Below, piece by piece: positions 8,105-16,547 of a DNA stretch of 64,000 nucleotides. The stretch is from CADEED01 sp035765415 (GTDB lineage: Bacteria > Pseudomonadota > Gammaproteobacteria > Steroidobacterales > Steroidobacteraceae). The stretch lies in contig DASTXR010000126.1 of NCBI GenBank assembly GCA_035765415.1, forward strand, positions 1-64,000, written 5' to 3'. The stretch's first letter is position 1. Every line of letters begins with the position of its first letter. A program made the translations under genes and the position numbers. The notes below the pieces were generated by a model. That model was not told the DNA's origin and searched no databases. It was given only the letters and a program-made list of their open reading frames with translations.

Positions 8105-10483
8105 ATGTCGATTCTTGGGTTGATCTGTGTGCTGCTCGCACTGGTTGCGACGCTGCTCTTCGTGCTGTTTTTATTTCAGCGGCGCGAATTGCGGGCGATC
8201 TCCGAGTTGTCACTGTCGATTCAGCGCGCCATCAGCGGCGAGCGCCTGCCGCAGCGCATCGAAATCGCCAGCGAGTACGAATCACAACTCGATGTCCAGG
8301 CGCTGGGCCTGTCCGTCAACCAGCTGCTGCAGCGGGCCGCGCGCACCTCGGGCCGCGAGAAATCCGGGCCGAAGCTGTTCACCGAGCTCGGCGAGCGCAT
8401 CCACGAGGCGGTGCTCGTGCATCGCGACGTCATCCTCTACGCCAACAGCCAGTTCGCGAGTTTCGTCGGCGTGGATCGCGTCGACCTCATCGATCGCAAG
8501 CTCGCCGACCTGGTGGCGCCCGAATACGCCGAGCTCGTCGGCGAGAACCTGCGCCGCCGTCTCGCCGGTTCGCATGGCGCCGAGCGCTTCGAAGTGGAGA
8601 TGGTCGGCCTGCAGGGCCAGGTGAGCCTGCTCGAACTAACTACCGCGCAGATCGATTTCGAAGGTGCGCCCGCGTTGCTGGTCACCGGCGTGGAAGTCAT
8701 CCCGACGAGGAAACTGCGCGCGCTCGCCAGCGGCAGGATCGACGAGAAGGAAGCCGCCGCGCGCGCCGCGCTGGTGGCGCCACCGCTGCCGCCGCCGCCA
8801 CCCGCGCCGCCGCCGCTGCAGGTATTCGCGATGCAGTCGCTCGGCGAGGCCATCGTCACCACCGACCTGGACGGACGCCTCGCGTACCTGAACCCGGCCG
8901 CTGAAAAGCTGCTGGGCGTGGCGCGCGCGCAGGCCCTGGGCCGTCCGCTCGAGGACGTGGTCGGCCTGCTCGACCAGAACGACCGCAATCAGATCACCGA
9001 CCCGGTCCAGGAAGCGATCGGCGGTGGCGACGGCATTCCGCACAATCTCAGCCGCCGGGCCGTGCTGCTCGGCAAGTCCTCGGGGGAGGAGCGCGCCATC
9101 GAGCTCGCCGCGTCGCCGTTGCGCGTCGATGACGAACTCGTTGGCGCGGTCATCCTGCTGCACGACGTCACCGAACTGCGTGGCCTGCACCGGCAGATGT
9201 CGTACCAGGCAACACATGATGCCCTCACGGGCCTCGTGAACCGGCGCGAGTTCGAGCATCGTCTCGACGAGGCTACGGAGGCCGCGCGTCGCGGCGAGGG
9301 CGCGCACATGTTGTGTTACCTCGATCTCGATCGATTCAAGATCGTCAACGACACCAGCGGCCACCTCGCCGGCGACAGCATGTTGCGCGAAGTGGCCAAG
9401 CTGCTGCGCGAAGCGGTGCGCGACTCGGATACGGTCGCGCGCCTGGGCGGCGACGAGTTCGGAATGCTGCTCGTGGGTTGTCCGCTCGAGAAGGCGCGTC
9501 AGATCGCCGACGACGTGTGCCGCTCGATCGCCACGTATCGCTTCGTCTGGCATGACCGCGTGTTCAACATCGGCGTGTCCATTGGCCTCATCGAGATCGG
9601 TCGCGAAGCGGGCTCCGTCGAGCAGTTGCTCGCCGCCGCGGACTCGGCCTGTTACGTCGCCAAGAAAGAAGGCGCAGGTCGCGTCTCCGTGTATTCGGCG
9701 CGCGACGCGGCGCTGGCGCGCAACAACGGCGAAATCGAGTGGCTGCAGAAACTGCAGTCGGCCATCAAGGACGAACGCTTCGCGCTCTACTACCAGCCCA
9801 TCGTCTCGGCCGACGGCAGCGAGACCGACGGCCCGTCGATGGAAGTGCTGCTGCGCATGCTCGATGAAGCCGGCGCGGAAATCGCGCCGCTGGAATTCGT
9901 GGCCGCCGCCGAGCGGTACCGCCTGATGGCGTCGGTGGACCGATGGGTGGTGCAGACGACGTTCGGCGCGCTTTCGCGCAACGCTTTCCATCTCGCGCAG
10001 GACCGCAGCGTGGCCATCAACATCTCCTCGCAGACGCTGGGTGATCCGCTGTTCCTCGAGTTCGTGGTCGAGTGCCTCGACCGTACCGGCGTCGCGCCCG
10101 ACCAGGTGTGCTTCGAGATCGCCGAGAGCGCGGTGATCAGCAACATGGAACACGCGCGGCGTTTCGTCGGCGTGCTGCATGGCATGGGCTGCAAGTTCAC
10201 GATCGACGATTTCGGTTCCGGCGTGGCCTCGTTCTCCAGCCTCAAGAACCTGCCGCTCGACTATCTGAAACTCGACGGCTCGTTCATGCGCAACCTGGCG
10301 CGCGATTCGGTGAGCCAGACCATGGTGACCGCGATGATCAAGCTGGCGCGCACGCTCAATTTCAAGATCATCGCCGAGCAGGTGGAAGACAACGCGGCGC
10401 TCGACGTGGCGCGCAGGTTTGGCGTGGATTTCGTCCAGGGTTTCGTGATCGCCCGGCCGGCCAGGCTGGCGCTCGCGGCCTGA
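8105..10483 (+). CDS. membrane PAS-PAS-GGDEF-EAL cyclic-di-GMP protein
   Basis: A 792-residue c-di-GMP turnover protein. One N-terminal membrane helix (residues about 3-25), a PAS-like domain (about 90-205), a proline-rich linker (PLPPPPPAPPPLQ), a second PAS (about 235-355), GGDEF (about 365-530) and EAL (about 545-790). The GGDEF site RLGGDEFGML is intact and is preceded by RDSD, an inhibitory I-site at the usual 5-residue spacing. In the EAL domain the signature is EVL (MEVLLRM), and TES is AES, but INISSQTL, IDDFGSG, DYLKLDGSF and AEQVED are present. It may make c-di-GMP, break it down, or both. It stands alone, transcribed away from the pcm run. Confidence 0.93.
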   Translation: MSILGLICVLLALVATLLFVLFLFQRRELRAISELSLSIQRAISGERLPQRIEIASEYESQLDVQALGLSVNQLLQRAARTSGREKSGPKLFTELGERIHEAVLVHRDVILYANSQFASFVGVDRVDLIDRKLADLVAPEYAELVGENLRRRLAGSHGAERFEVEMVGLQGQVSLLELTTAQIDFEGAPALLVTGVEVIPTRKLRALASGRIDEKEAAARAALVAPPLPPPPPAPPPLQVFAMQSLGEAIVTTDLDGRLAYLNPAAEKLLGVARAQALGRPLEDVVGLLDQNDRNQITDPVQEAIGGGDGIPHNLSRRAVLLGKSSGEERAIELAASPLRVDDELVGAVILLHDVTELRGLHRQMSYQATHDALTGLVNRREFEHRLDEATEAARRGEGAHMLCYLDLDRFKIVNDTSGHLAGDSMLREVAKLLREAVRDSDTVARLGGDEFGMLLVGCPLEKARQIADDVCRSIATYRFVWHDRVFNIGVSIGLIEIGREAGSVEQLLAAADSACYVAKKEGAGRVSVYSARDAALARNNGEIEWLQKLQSAIKDERFALYYQPIVSADGSETDGPSMEVLLRMLDEAGAEIAPLEFVAAAERYRLMASVDRWVVQTTFGALSRNAFHLAQDRSVAINISSQTLGDPLFLEFVVECLDRTGVAPDQVCFEIAESAVISNMEHARRFVGVLHGMGCKFTIDDFGSGVASFSSLKNLPLDYLKLDGSFMRNLARDSVSQTMVTAMIKLARTLNFKIIAEQVEDNAALDVARRFGVDFVQGFVIARPARLALAA

Positions 10484-10802
10484 TGGCTCATTAACTAACT
10501 AGATTGCGATTCGGGGAGTTTTCAAGATGTCAGTTGCACAAAGCCAGGGCGGCGCACATTGCCGGTTCCGCGGGCAGCATCCGACGGTGGTGCGTCCGGC
10601 GTCACGCGTTTCTCTGGTGAGCGCGACCGGGCGCGTGCGCGCCGGCATGTGGTGCGCGGCCACCCGGCGTGGATTACGCGCCAGCAGCCGTCCGCGCCTG
10701 CGCGATTCGCGCCAGCGCAGACCCGCCTCGAGTCGCCGCAGCACCTCCTAGCCGGATACACCCGCTCTCGGCCATCATTCGCCCTGACATCGCGAGGGGC
10801 GA
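10484..10802. other. 319-base gap between GGDEF-EAL gene and GNAT gene
   Basis: This gap holds no certain gene. It begins with a TTAACTAACTAG patch after the upstream stop codon. One small plus-strand frame (10527-10751) has a fair ribosome-binding site and is listed separately with low confidence. GAGGGG near 10794 is the binding site of the next gene. No hairpin followed by a T-run is seen. Confidence 0.5.
10527..10751 (+). CDS. possible small arginine-rich protein
   Basis: A 74-codon frame starting at ATG with GGGGAG eight bases upstream, a better ribosome-binding site than many neighbours. The product is very basic (about a quarter Arg), with SSRPRLRDSRQRRPASSRRS at the end, and matches no family I know. 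High G+C makes such Arg-rich frames arise by chance, and a similar frame exists on the other strand, so this is tentative. Confidence 0.25.
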   Translation: MSVAQSQGGAHCRFRGQHPTVVRPASRVSLVSATGRVRAGMWCAATRRGLRASSRPRLRDSRQRRPASSRRSTS

Positions 10803-11336
10803 ATGAAGCTGCCAACTGCCATACAACGATGTGTACTGCGGCCCTGGGCGCCAGGCGACAAGGCCAGCCTCATCGCCAACGCGAACAACCGGAAAGTCTG
10901 GCGCAATCTCACCGAGCTTTTTCCGCATCCTTACACCGAAGCGGATGCCGACGCGTGGCTGCGCATCGCCTCCGGGCCTGATCTCGGCATCAAGCTCGCC
11001 ATCGAACTGGATGGAGTGGCCGTCGGCGGTGTCGGCGCGCGTGCCGACACCGGCGTCTTCGCGCGCACGGCGCAGATCGGTTACTGGCTGGGTGAACCAC
11101 ATTGGGGACAGGGCATCGTCACGGCGGCGGGACGTGCGCTGCTCGATTACCTGAAGCAGGATGCACGCTTCGTACGCCTCGAGGCGCGCGTGTTCGAATG
11201 GAACCCGGCGTCCATGCGCGTGCTCGAAAAACTGGGCTTTGAGCGAGTCGCCGTCCTGCGCAAGAGTGTCACCAAGGACGGGCAGCTCATCGACAGCGTG
11301 CTTTACAGCTACGTGATGAAAGAGGACGCCACATGA
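10803..11336 (+). CDS. GNAT-family N-acetyltransferase (RimJ/RimL type)
   Basis: A 177-residue acetyltransferase that uses acetyl-CoA. It has the RimJ/RimL-like pattern LRPWAPGDKASLIANANNRK, IGYWLGEPHWGQGIVTAAGR (acetyl-CoA pyrophosphate loop, Q/R-x-x-G-x-G/A type) and LEARVFEWNPASMRVLEKLG near the end. The substrate, a protein N-terminus or a small molecule, cannot be told. GAGGGG precedes the ATG. Its stop overlaps the GFA gene start (ATGA). Confidence 0.9.
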   Translation: MKLPTAIQRCVLRPWAPGDKASLIANANNRKVWRNLTELFPHPYTEADADAWLRIASGPDLGIKLAIELDGVAVGGVGARADTGVFARTAQIGYWLGEPHWGQGIVTAAGRALLDYLKQDARFVRLEARVFEWNPASMRVLEKLGFERVAVLRKSVTKDGQLIDSVLYSYVMKEDAT

Positions 11337-11737
11337 TGAAGACCTACAAAGGCAGTTGCCACTGCGGCGCGGTGCAGTTCGAGGCAGACATCGACTTCGC
11401 CCAGGGCACCGGCAAGTGCAACTGCAGCATCTGCACCAAGACCCGCAACTGGAGCGCCATCATCAAGCCGGACGCCTTCCGCCTGATCTCGGGCGACGAC
11501 GCGGTGACCGACTACCGGTTCGGCGGCAAACTGAACTCGCACTACTTCTGCAAGACCTGCGGCGTGCGAACTTTCGATCGCGGCCACGTCAAGGAAATCG
11601 GCGGCGACTACGTCGCGATCAAGTTGTCGAGCCTCGATGAGGTGGACCTGGCGGAGCTCGCCGAAGCGCCCGTGCGGCACTCGAACGGCCGTGACAACAA
11701 GTGGTGGGAATCGCCGGCGGAAACGCGCCACCTTTGA
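11333..11737 (+). CDS. GFA-family zinc protein
   Basis: A 134-residue protein of the glutathione-dependent formaldehyde-activating enzyme-like (GFA/CENP-V) family. Zinc ligands are visible: CHC in GSCHCGAVQFEA, CNCSIC at about 32-37 and CKTCG at about 71-75. Family members bind zinc and a few act on glutathione adducts; most have no known reaction. It overlaps the GNAT gene by 4 bases (a second ATG at 11336 is possible) and is followed by a VOC gene, suggesting one transcript. Confidence 0.88.
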   Translation: MMKTYKGSCHCGAVQFEADIDFAQGTGKCNCSICTKTRNWSAIIKPDAFRLISGDDAVTDYRFGGKLNSHYFCKTCGVRTFDRGHVKEIGGDYVAIKLSSLDEVDLAELAEAPVRHSNGRDNKWWESPAETRHL

Positions 11738-11769
11738 CTTTGCGCGCCGCTGGAGCATAGTCCTGCGAC

Positions 11770-12156
11770 ATGAAACGAGTCACCGGAATCGGCGGCATCT
11801 TCATCAAGTCGGGTGACACCAGGCGCCTGCGCGACTGGTACAAGACTCACCTCGGCATCGAAATCGAGGAATGGGGCGGCACCGCGTTCCGCTGGGCCGG
11901 GCCGCACAATCCGCAAGGCACGGGCTCGACGGTGTGGAGCGTGTTCGAGGCTTCATCAAACTACTTCGAGCCGAGCACCGCGCCGTTCATGGTGAACTAC
12001 CGTGTCGACGCGCTGCATCCGCTGCTGGCGCAATTACGCGCGGAAGGCTGCCAGGTCATCGACAAGGTCGACGAATCCGAATACGGCAAGTTCGGCTGGG
12101 TCATCGATCCGGACGGGAACAAGATCGAATTGTGGGAGCCACCGGAGGGACAGTGA
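11770..12156 (+). CDS. VOC-family (glyoxalase/dioxygenase-like) protein
   Basis: A 128-residue vicinal-oxygen-chelate domain protein. It begins with KRVTGIGGIFIKSGDTRRLR and DWYKTHLGIEIE, a typical first half, and ends with VIDPDGNKIELWEPPE, the typical second half with the Glu ligand. VOC proteins isomerise, cleave or bind small substrates through a metal; the substrate is unknown. The stop codon overlaps the start of the intradiol dioxygenase gene (TGATG), so they are probably translated together. Confidence 0.88.
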   Translation: MKRVTGIGGIFIKSGDTRRLRDWYKTHLGIEIEEWGGTAFRWAGPHNPQGTGSTVWSVFEASSNYFEPSTAPFMVNYRVDALHPLLAQLRAEGCQVIDKVDESEYGKFGWVIDPDGNKIELWEPPEGQ

Positions 12157-12812
12157 TGCCGCAGCTACGTTTCTCCCGCCGCCGCGTGTTGCTAGGGTCC
12201 GGCGCCTGCGCGACGGTCGCCGCGCTGGGCGGCACGGCAGCCGCGGCCGATGCGCTCCGGCGCACGCCCACGCAGACCGAGGGCCCGTTCTATCCACTCG
12301 AGAAACCGCTCGACGCGGATGCCGACCTCACGCTCGTCAAAGGCCGAAAGGCGCGAGCCCAGGGCCAGTTGGTGCACGTGACGGGCCGCGTACTCAACGT
12401 CAACGGTGATCCCGTGAGCGGTGCACGCATCGAGATCTGGCAGGCGAACGCGCATGGTCGCTACGCGCATCCGGCGGACGGCAATCATGCGCCCCTCGAT
12501 CCGAATTTCCAGGGATACGCGACGCTGTTCACCGACGCCGACGGCCGCTACCGCTTCAAGACCATCAAGCCCAGCGGTTATCCCGCGGGCGCCGTCATGC
12601 GGCCGGCGCACATCCACTTCGCCGTGGCCGGGAAGCTCGATCGCCTGGTCACGCAGATGTATTTTCCCGGCGACCCGCTCAATGACAGCGACGGGATCCT
12701 GTCCGCCGCGAAGAACAGGCAACTGCTGGTGGCCGATGTTCGCGCGCCGACGCCGGACCTTCCGCCGGACTCGCTGCTCGCGCACTGGAACATCATTCTC
12801 GAGAACGGCTAG
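12156..12812 (+). CDS. exported intradiol ring-cleavage dioxygenase-like protein
   Basis: A 218-residue protein of the protocatechuate 3,4-dioxygenase fold, which opens catechol-type rings between the two hydroxyls using Fe(III). A twin-arginine signal (FSRRRVLLGSGACATVAALG) leads the protein out of the cytoplasm. TQTEGPFYP, VSGARIEIWQANAHGRYAHP, FKTIKPSGYP and MRPAHIHFAVAG supply the expected Tyr, Tyr, His, His iron ligands. I start at ATG 12156, which overlaps the VOC stop. The 3' end shares a CTAG with the stop codon of the convergent TlpA-like gene. The natural substrate is unknown; exported members are less well studied. Confidence 0.87.
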   Translation: MPQLRFSRRRVLLGSGACATVAALGGTAAAADALRRTPTQTEGPFYPLEKPLDADADLTLVKGRKARAQGQLVHVTGRVLNVNGDPVSGARIEIWQANAHGRYAHPADGNHAPLDPNFQGYATLFTDADGRYRFKTIKPSGYPAGAVMRPAHIHFAVAGKLDRLVTQMYFPGDPLNDSDGILSAAKNRQLLVADVRAPTPDLPPDSLLAHWNIILENG

Positions 12813-13630
12813 ATCTCGTCGCGAATCGAGTCGCGCAGCCAGTTTTCCGCCGGCCTGCCGCTCCAGCGCTTCGCAACACGCCCGTCGCGGCTGATGAGAT
12901 AACTCAGCGGGTATATCTTGCCGGCGCGGTAATAATCCGCGGCCTGCGCGAGCCGGCCTTGCACGCCGTCGAACCGATGCGTGCGCAAGAACGGTTCGAG
13001 CACGGCGGGCTCCTCGAGCGATAGATAGAGCACCACCAGTCCATCGGCCCTGAACTCCGCCTGCGCGCTCGACAGCATCGGCATCTCGTGCCGGCACGGC
13101 CCGCACCAGGTCGCCCAGAAATTCACGAGCACCACCTTGCCGCGATATTCCGAGAGATGGCGCACCGCGCCGCTCGAGTCGTAGAAGCTGAGTTCGGGCG
13201 CCACCGCGCCCAGCGTCGGCAGCAGGGCCGACACGGGCGTCGAGCGTCCATCGAGTCGCTGCGCAATGCCCAGCAGCGCGATTGATACCAGCGCCAGCGT
13301 CGGCACGCCGAATCGGATCAGTTGCGCGTGCGGATGAACGAAAGGGCGCCGGAACCACCAGGCGATGACCAGCACGAGGATGGCCGCGGCGACATAGAAC
13401 GACGGCGCGCGGAACCACAGTTGCGCAGGACCCAATCGCCCCGTGAGCTGCAGTGCCGCAATGGCGGCCACGAGGCCCGTGCCGGACATGAACAGGATCC
13501 AGGCGATTGTCCGCGCAATCCGCGTGCCCATGCCGCGCCGCGGGACGCGGGCTAACAAGGCAACGCCCGCCGCAATTGAGGCGGTCGCGATGCCGAGCAG
13601 GATCAGGAGCAGGGAGGTGGCCACTTCCAT
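12809..13630 (-). CDS. membrane-anchored TlpA-like thiol-disulfide protein
   Basis: A 273-residue protein with about four N-terminal membrane helices (residues 1-26, 42-63, 75-95, 107-122) and a C-terminal thioredoxin-like domain in the periplasm. The active site is WATWCGPCRHEMPML, followed by EFRADGLVVLYLSLEE. TlpA/ResA-type proteins reduce or oxidise periplasmic disulfides, for example during cytochrome c maturation. The helical N-terminus is longer than the single anchor of classic TlpA. Its stop codon and that of the dioxygenase gene share the same CTAG. Confidence 0.85.
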   Translation of the reverse strand: MEVATSLLLILLGIATASIAAGVALLARVPRRGMGTRIARTIAWILFMSGTGLVAAIAALQLTGRLGPAQLWFRAPSFYVAAAILVLVIAWWFRRPFVHPHAQLIRFGVPTLALVSIALLGIAQRLDGRSTPVSALLPTLGAVAPELSFYDSSGAVRHLSEYRGKVVLVNFWATWCGPCRHEMPMLSSAQAEFRADGLVVLYLSLEEPAVLEPFLRTHRFDGVQGRLAQAADYYRAGKIYPLSYLISRDGRVAKRWSGRPAENWLRDSIRDEI

Positions 13631-13689
13631 GGGAAGGATTGTCGCATCCCGTCGGCGCGTTCAGGCTCAACCCTTTGTAAGAATGCGCC

Positions 13690-14418
13690 TCAAGCGATCG
13701 TACCGATGATGCGCACCATGCCGCGCAAACCCGCCTGCTTGCGCGTTTCGAAGCCGATGGTTTCGAGACTGGCGATCACGCGTTCTGGTGACAGGCGCAG
13801 TTTGCGATAGCTGCTGACACGGGTTTCCCAGGCGTCGCCGGCACGTTCATGCAGGATGTCGTGCACCACCACCGTGTCTTCTTCGTATTCGAGGAAACAC
13901 GTGAGAATGCGGCGTTCATCGCTGCGCACCGGGATGAAACGCGCGTCGCCGACGAGCGGCTCGCTGTAGTCGCGGAACGAGAGCACGAAATGCCCGCCCG
14001 GCGCGAGCGCTTCGTGGACTTCCTGCACCAGGAAATCGACGTGCGTGTGTTCGGGCAGGTGCGTGAGCGTATCGCCCATGCAGAACACCGCGGCGGCTTT
14101 CTCCTCGAGGTGCGTGCGAAACGACAGCAGATCGTCGGCCACGGTTTCCACGGCGAGCCCTTCGGCCAGCCGGTCGAGCTCGGCGAGCAGTTCCGTCGAA
14201 CTATCGACCGCGAGTACCCTCATGCCGTCGCGCGCGAGCGGTATGGCGTGCACCCCGAATCCCGCTCCGAGGTCGGCGACCAGCGCGCCCGCGGGCAATT
14301 TCAATTGCAGCTCGTCGATCTCGGACTTGCCCGCATCGAGCGCGGCTTCGACGCTGCCGGCCATCCAGGTGTAAACCGGAGCCAGGAGCTGCGAGTAGTG
14401 ATCGGAAACGGAATTCAT
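13690..14418 (-). CDS. class I SAM-dependent methyltransferase
   Basis: A 242-residue methyltransferase. The SAM-binding motif I is LVADLGAGFGVHAIPLA (about residues 45-61), followed by VLAVDSSTELL and, after a gap, VHEALAPGGHFVLSFRDYSE. I start at 14418 (NSVSDHYSQLLAPVYTWMAG), which overlaps the end of the upstream CSD-DUF1294 gene by 4 bases. The frame is open further upstream but that would cover the neighbour. The methyl acceptor cannot be told. Confidence 0.85.
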   Translation of the reverse strand: MNSVSDHYSQLLAPVYTWMAGSVEAALDAGKSEIDELQLKLPAGALVADLGAGFGVHAIPLARDGMRVLAVDSSTELLAELDRLAEGLAVETVADDLLSFRTHLEEKAAAVFCMGDTLTHLPEHTHVDFLVQEVHEALAPGGHFVLSFRDYSEPLVGDARFIPVRSDERRILTCFLEYEEDTVVVHDILHERAGDAWETRVSSYRKLRLSPERVIASLETIGFETRKQAGLRGMVRIIGTIA

Positions 14419-15014
14419 GTGGCGAGGGCGTCCGCGTATCCCGTGGCAAATGCAAAAGCGGCGGCGCAGTGCATGGCGACGATAAGCCAGAACACGACCT
14501 GAAAGCTCACCTTCTTCGACTTGTGGTGAAACATGCGCTGGGCAATCAGTGCTCCCGGCCAACCACCCAGCAGGCTGAGCAGATGCAACGACTGCTCACT
14601 CGTGCGCCAGCGTCGATTCATGGCCGCTGACTTGTCGAACGCATACACGCAGAAGGTCAGCAGGCTCATGGCGACGTAAGCCGGCGGCACGAACCAGGGA
14701 ATCCGGCCGGATGTCGCGAGGGCGACGATCGCGGCGATGAACATCGCGGCCAACAAGGAGAAGGCTGCCAGCCGTGTGGGCGCTGGCTCCGCTCGTGGCG
14801 CGGGTGCATCGCGAAACAGCACATTCTCCGCGCGCGGGCGCCCCTTCTGGTCCCAGGTGAGTTGATAGGAGATGACGTCTCCGTTACGGGGCCTTCGTTG
14901 CCTGTACGAGAACGCGCGAATGTGAACGAAGGCGCGCAAGCCGCCTTTGTCCGGGGTGACGAACCCGAATCCTTTGTCGTCGTCCCAGTTCGTCAAACGC
15001 CCCTGATCGCGCAT
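14415..15014 (-). CDS. cold-shock domain fused to DUF1294 membrane domain
   Basis: A 199-residue two-domain protein. Residues 1-70 form a cold-shock/OB fold (RLTNWDDDKGFGFVTP, GGLRAFVHIRAF, GDVISYQL), expected to bind single-stranded nucleic acid. Residues about 85-199 are a DUF1294 membrane domain with about four helices and the conserved YAFDKSAAMNRRWRTSEQSL followed by GGWPGALIAQR. The fusion is widespread in proteobacteria but has no proven function. It starts 13 bases after the NtrC-like gene and overlaps the methyltransferase gene. Confidence 0.88.
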   Translation of the reverse strand: MRDQGRLTNWDDDKGFGFVTPDKGGLRAFVHIRAFSYRQRRPRNGDVISYQLTWDQKGRPRAENVLFRDAPAPRAEPAPTRLAAFSLLAAMFIAAIVALATSGRIPWFVPPAYVAMSLLTFCVYAFDKSAAMNRRWRTSEQSLHLLSLLGGWPGALIAQRMFHHKSKKVSFQVVFWLIVAMHCAAAFAFATGYADALAT

Positions 15015-15027
15015 TGCCCGGCCGGAC

Positions 15028-16542
15028 CTAACCGGCTTCCTGCGCTCCCGCGTTCGCGGCGCGCGAGATGCCCAGCTTCTTCATCCGGTGGCGCAGGGTC
15101 GCGGGCTTGAGGCCTAGTTTGAGCGCGGCGCCCCGGCTGCCTTCGATGACCCAGTGCGTGGCATTGAGCACGCGCAGGATGTGATCACGCTGCACCACGT
15201 GCAGGCCGGTGCTCAGGGTGTCGTCGAAGTCCACCGGCCCGGCAATGCCGGAGCGCGTATTGGACGTGTGATCACCGGCTGCCGCGGCGAGCGCCGACCG
15301 CTCGAGCGTCGCGGTGGTGCCGAGGAAATCGGTGGAGATTTTCAGCACCGGCGCGTCCTGCATGACCAGCGCGCGTTCGACGAGGCTCTCGAGCTCGCGG
15401 ACATTGCCGGGCCAGCTGTAGGCCGCGAGATCGGCCAGCGACTGGGGATCGACACTCTGGACCCGGCGACCCACGCGCCGCGCGCGCTTCTGCACGATGT
15501 CCTGCACCAGCAACGGGATGTCCTCGACGCGCGTGCGCAGGGGCGGGATGTCGATGGCCAGCATGGTGAGCCGGCCGTAGAGAGGTTCGCGGAACTCCCC
15601 GTCGCGCATCTTCCGGAAGAGATCGCGACTGGTGGCGGTGATGATGCGCACATTGATGTTGCCGGCGCTGCCGGGTTCGCCATGGGCGGTCGGCAGCGCC
15701 GCCAGCAGGCGGGCCTGCATGTCGGCGGACAACGCGCCGACCTCGTCCAGGAACAGCGTTCCGCCCACGGCAAGCGCCAGCGTTTGCGGCAGCGCGCTGA
15801 TGTCCGCGTCTATCGTGAGTGCGCCGCAGTCGATCTTCACGAACGGCTTCGCGGCCCGGGAACTGCGGGCGTGGATGGCGCGAGCGACGAGTTCCTTGCC
15901 GGTTCCCGGCTCGCCGCGCACGAGCACGTTGGCGGACGTCAGCGCGGCGCGGCGCACCTCTTCGATGACCCGCACGTGCGCGGCGCTCACTCCCTGCAGG
16001 CCGTCGATGTCGTGAGCGGCTGCGATTTCGGCGCGTAGCTGCTTGCGCTGACCGCGCAGCAGCGCGCGCTCGCGCTTGACGTGCACCAGGCGCAGTTCGG
16101 CGGCGGCGCGGTTCGCGAGGATGTCGCAAACGGCCCGCTGCGTCGCACCGAGCGACAGCGGGCGCGCGCTGTATGCGCAGAGATGGCCGAGGACCGCGCC
16201 GTCGTTCGCGGCGAGCGGCATGCCGAAGTAACCTCCGTGATCCTGCGGCGCGCCGGGATAGGCGCCCGCGGTCAGCTCGATCGTCAGGGACTGTCCGGCC
16301 TGCACTTTCGCACACGGCGTTCCATCGAGGTCGTAGTCGTAGTTAGGCGCGGCCGCGCCATCGCGCCAGACGGCGAGCGTTCGCGCGCGCCGGTTGGCGG
16401 CGGTCTCGCACACGAGCGCCGTGGTGGCGCCGAGCACCGCGCCGAGATGCGCCGCCAGCGCTGGAAAAAAATTGTCGCCGCGGGCGCGAGCAAGGCTCGA
16501 GGCCAGCTTCTCCAGGGCGTCGCCTGTTTCAGGCATCGGCAT
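15028..16542 (-). CDS. NtrC-like GAF-AAA+-HTH regulator lacking the GAFTGA loop
   Basis: A 504-residue regulator with an N-terminal GAF-like domain (about 10-150), an AAA+ domain (about 180-415) and a Fis-type helix-turn-helix (RGAALKLGLKPATLRHRMKK). Walker A is GEPGTGKE and Walker B is GGTLFLDEVG. Arginine fingers and the sensor II region (YSWPGNVRELESLVERALVM) are present. The stretch between KIDCGAL and GGTLFLDE is shortened and has no GAFTGA motif, the loop that contacts sigma-54. So this protein probably does not open sigma-54 promoters and may act like TyrR-type sigma-70 regulators. I prefer ATG 16542; the frame is open to 16635. A perfect palindrome lies 5 bases upstream. Confidence 0.85.
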   Translation of the reverse strand: MPMPETGDALEKLASSLARARGDNFFPALAAHLGAVLGATTALVCETAANRRARTLAVWRDGAAAPNYDYDLDGTPCAKVQAGQSLTIELTAGAYPGAPQDHGGYFGMPLAANDGAVLGHLCAYSARPLSLGATQRAVCDILANRAAAELRLVHVKRERALLRGQRKQLRAEIAAAHDIDGLQGVSAAHVRVIEEVRRAALTSANVLVRGEPGTGKELVARAIHARSSRAAKPFVKIDCGALTIDADISALPQTLALAVGGTLFLDEVGALSADMQARLLAALPTAHGEPGSAGNINVRIITATSRDLFRKMRDGEFREPLYGRLTMLAIDIPPLRTRVEDIPLLVQDIVQKRARRVGRRVQSVDPQSLADLAAYSWPGNVRELESLVERALVMQDAPVLKISTDFLGTTATLERSALAAAAGDHTSNTRSGIAGPVDFDDTLSTGLHVVQRDHILRVLNATHWVIEGSRGAALKLGLKPATLRHRMKKLGISRAANAGAQEAG

Positions 16543-16547
16543 TTCAC

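Noticed and set aside
8636..10180. A 514-codon minus-strand frame inside the GGDEF-EAL gene
   Set aside because: The plus strand codes for intact GGDEF and EAL motifs; the antisense frame has no domain and a His/Arg/Gln-biased make-up.
10499..10744. An 81-codon minus-strand frame opposite the small Arg-rich frame
   Set aside because: It has no ribosome-binding site, no family match and the same Arg-rich chance composition; it would end against the GGDEF-EAL gene.
12192..13670. A 492-codon minus-strand frame over the dioxygenase and TlpA-like genes
   Set aside because: It is a different frame from the TlpA-like gene, which carries WCGPC and membrane helices; the long frame has no such features.
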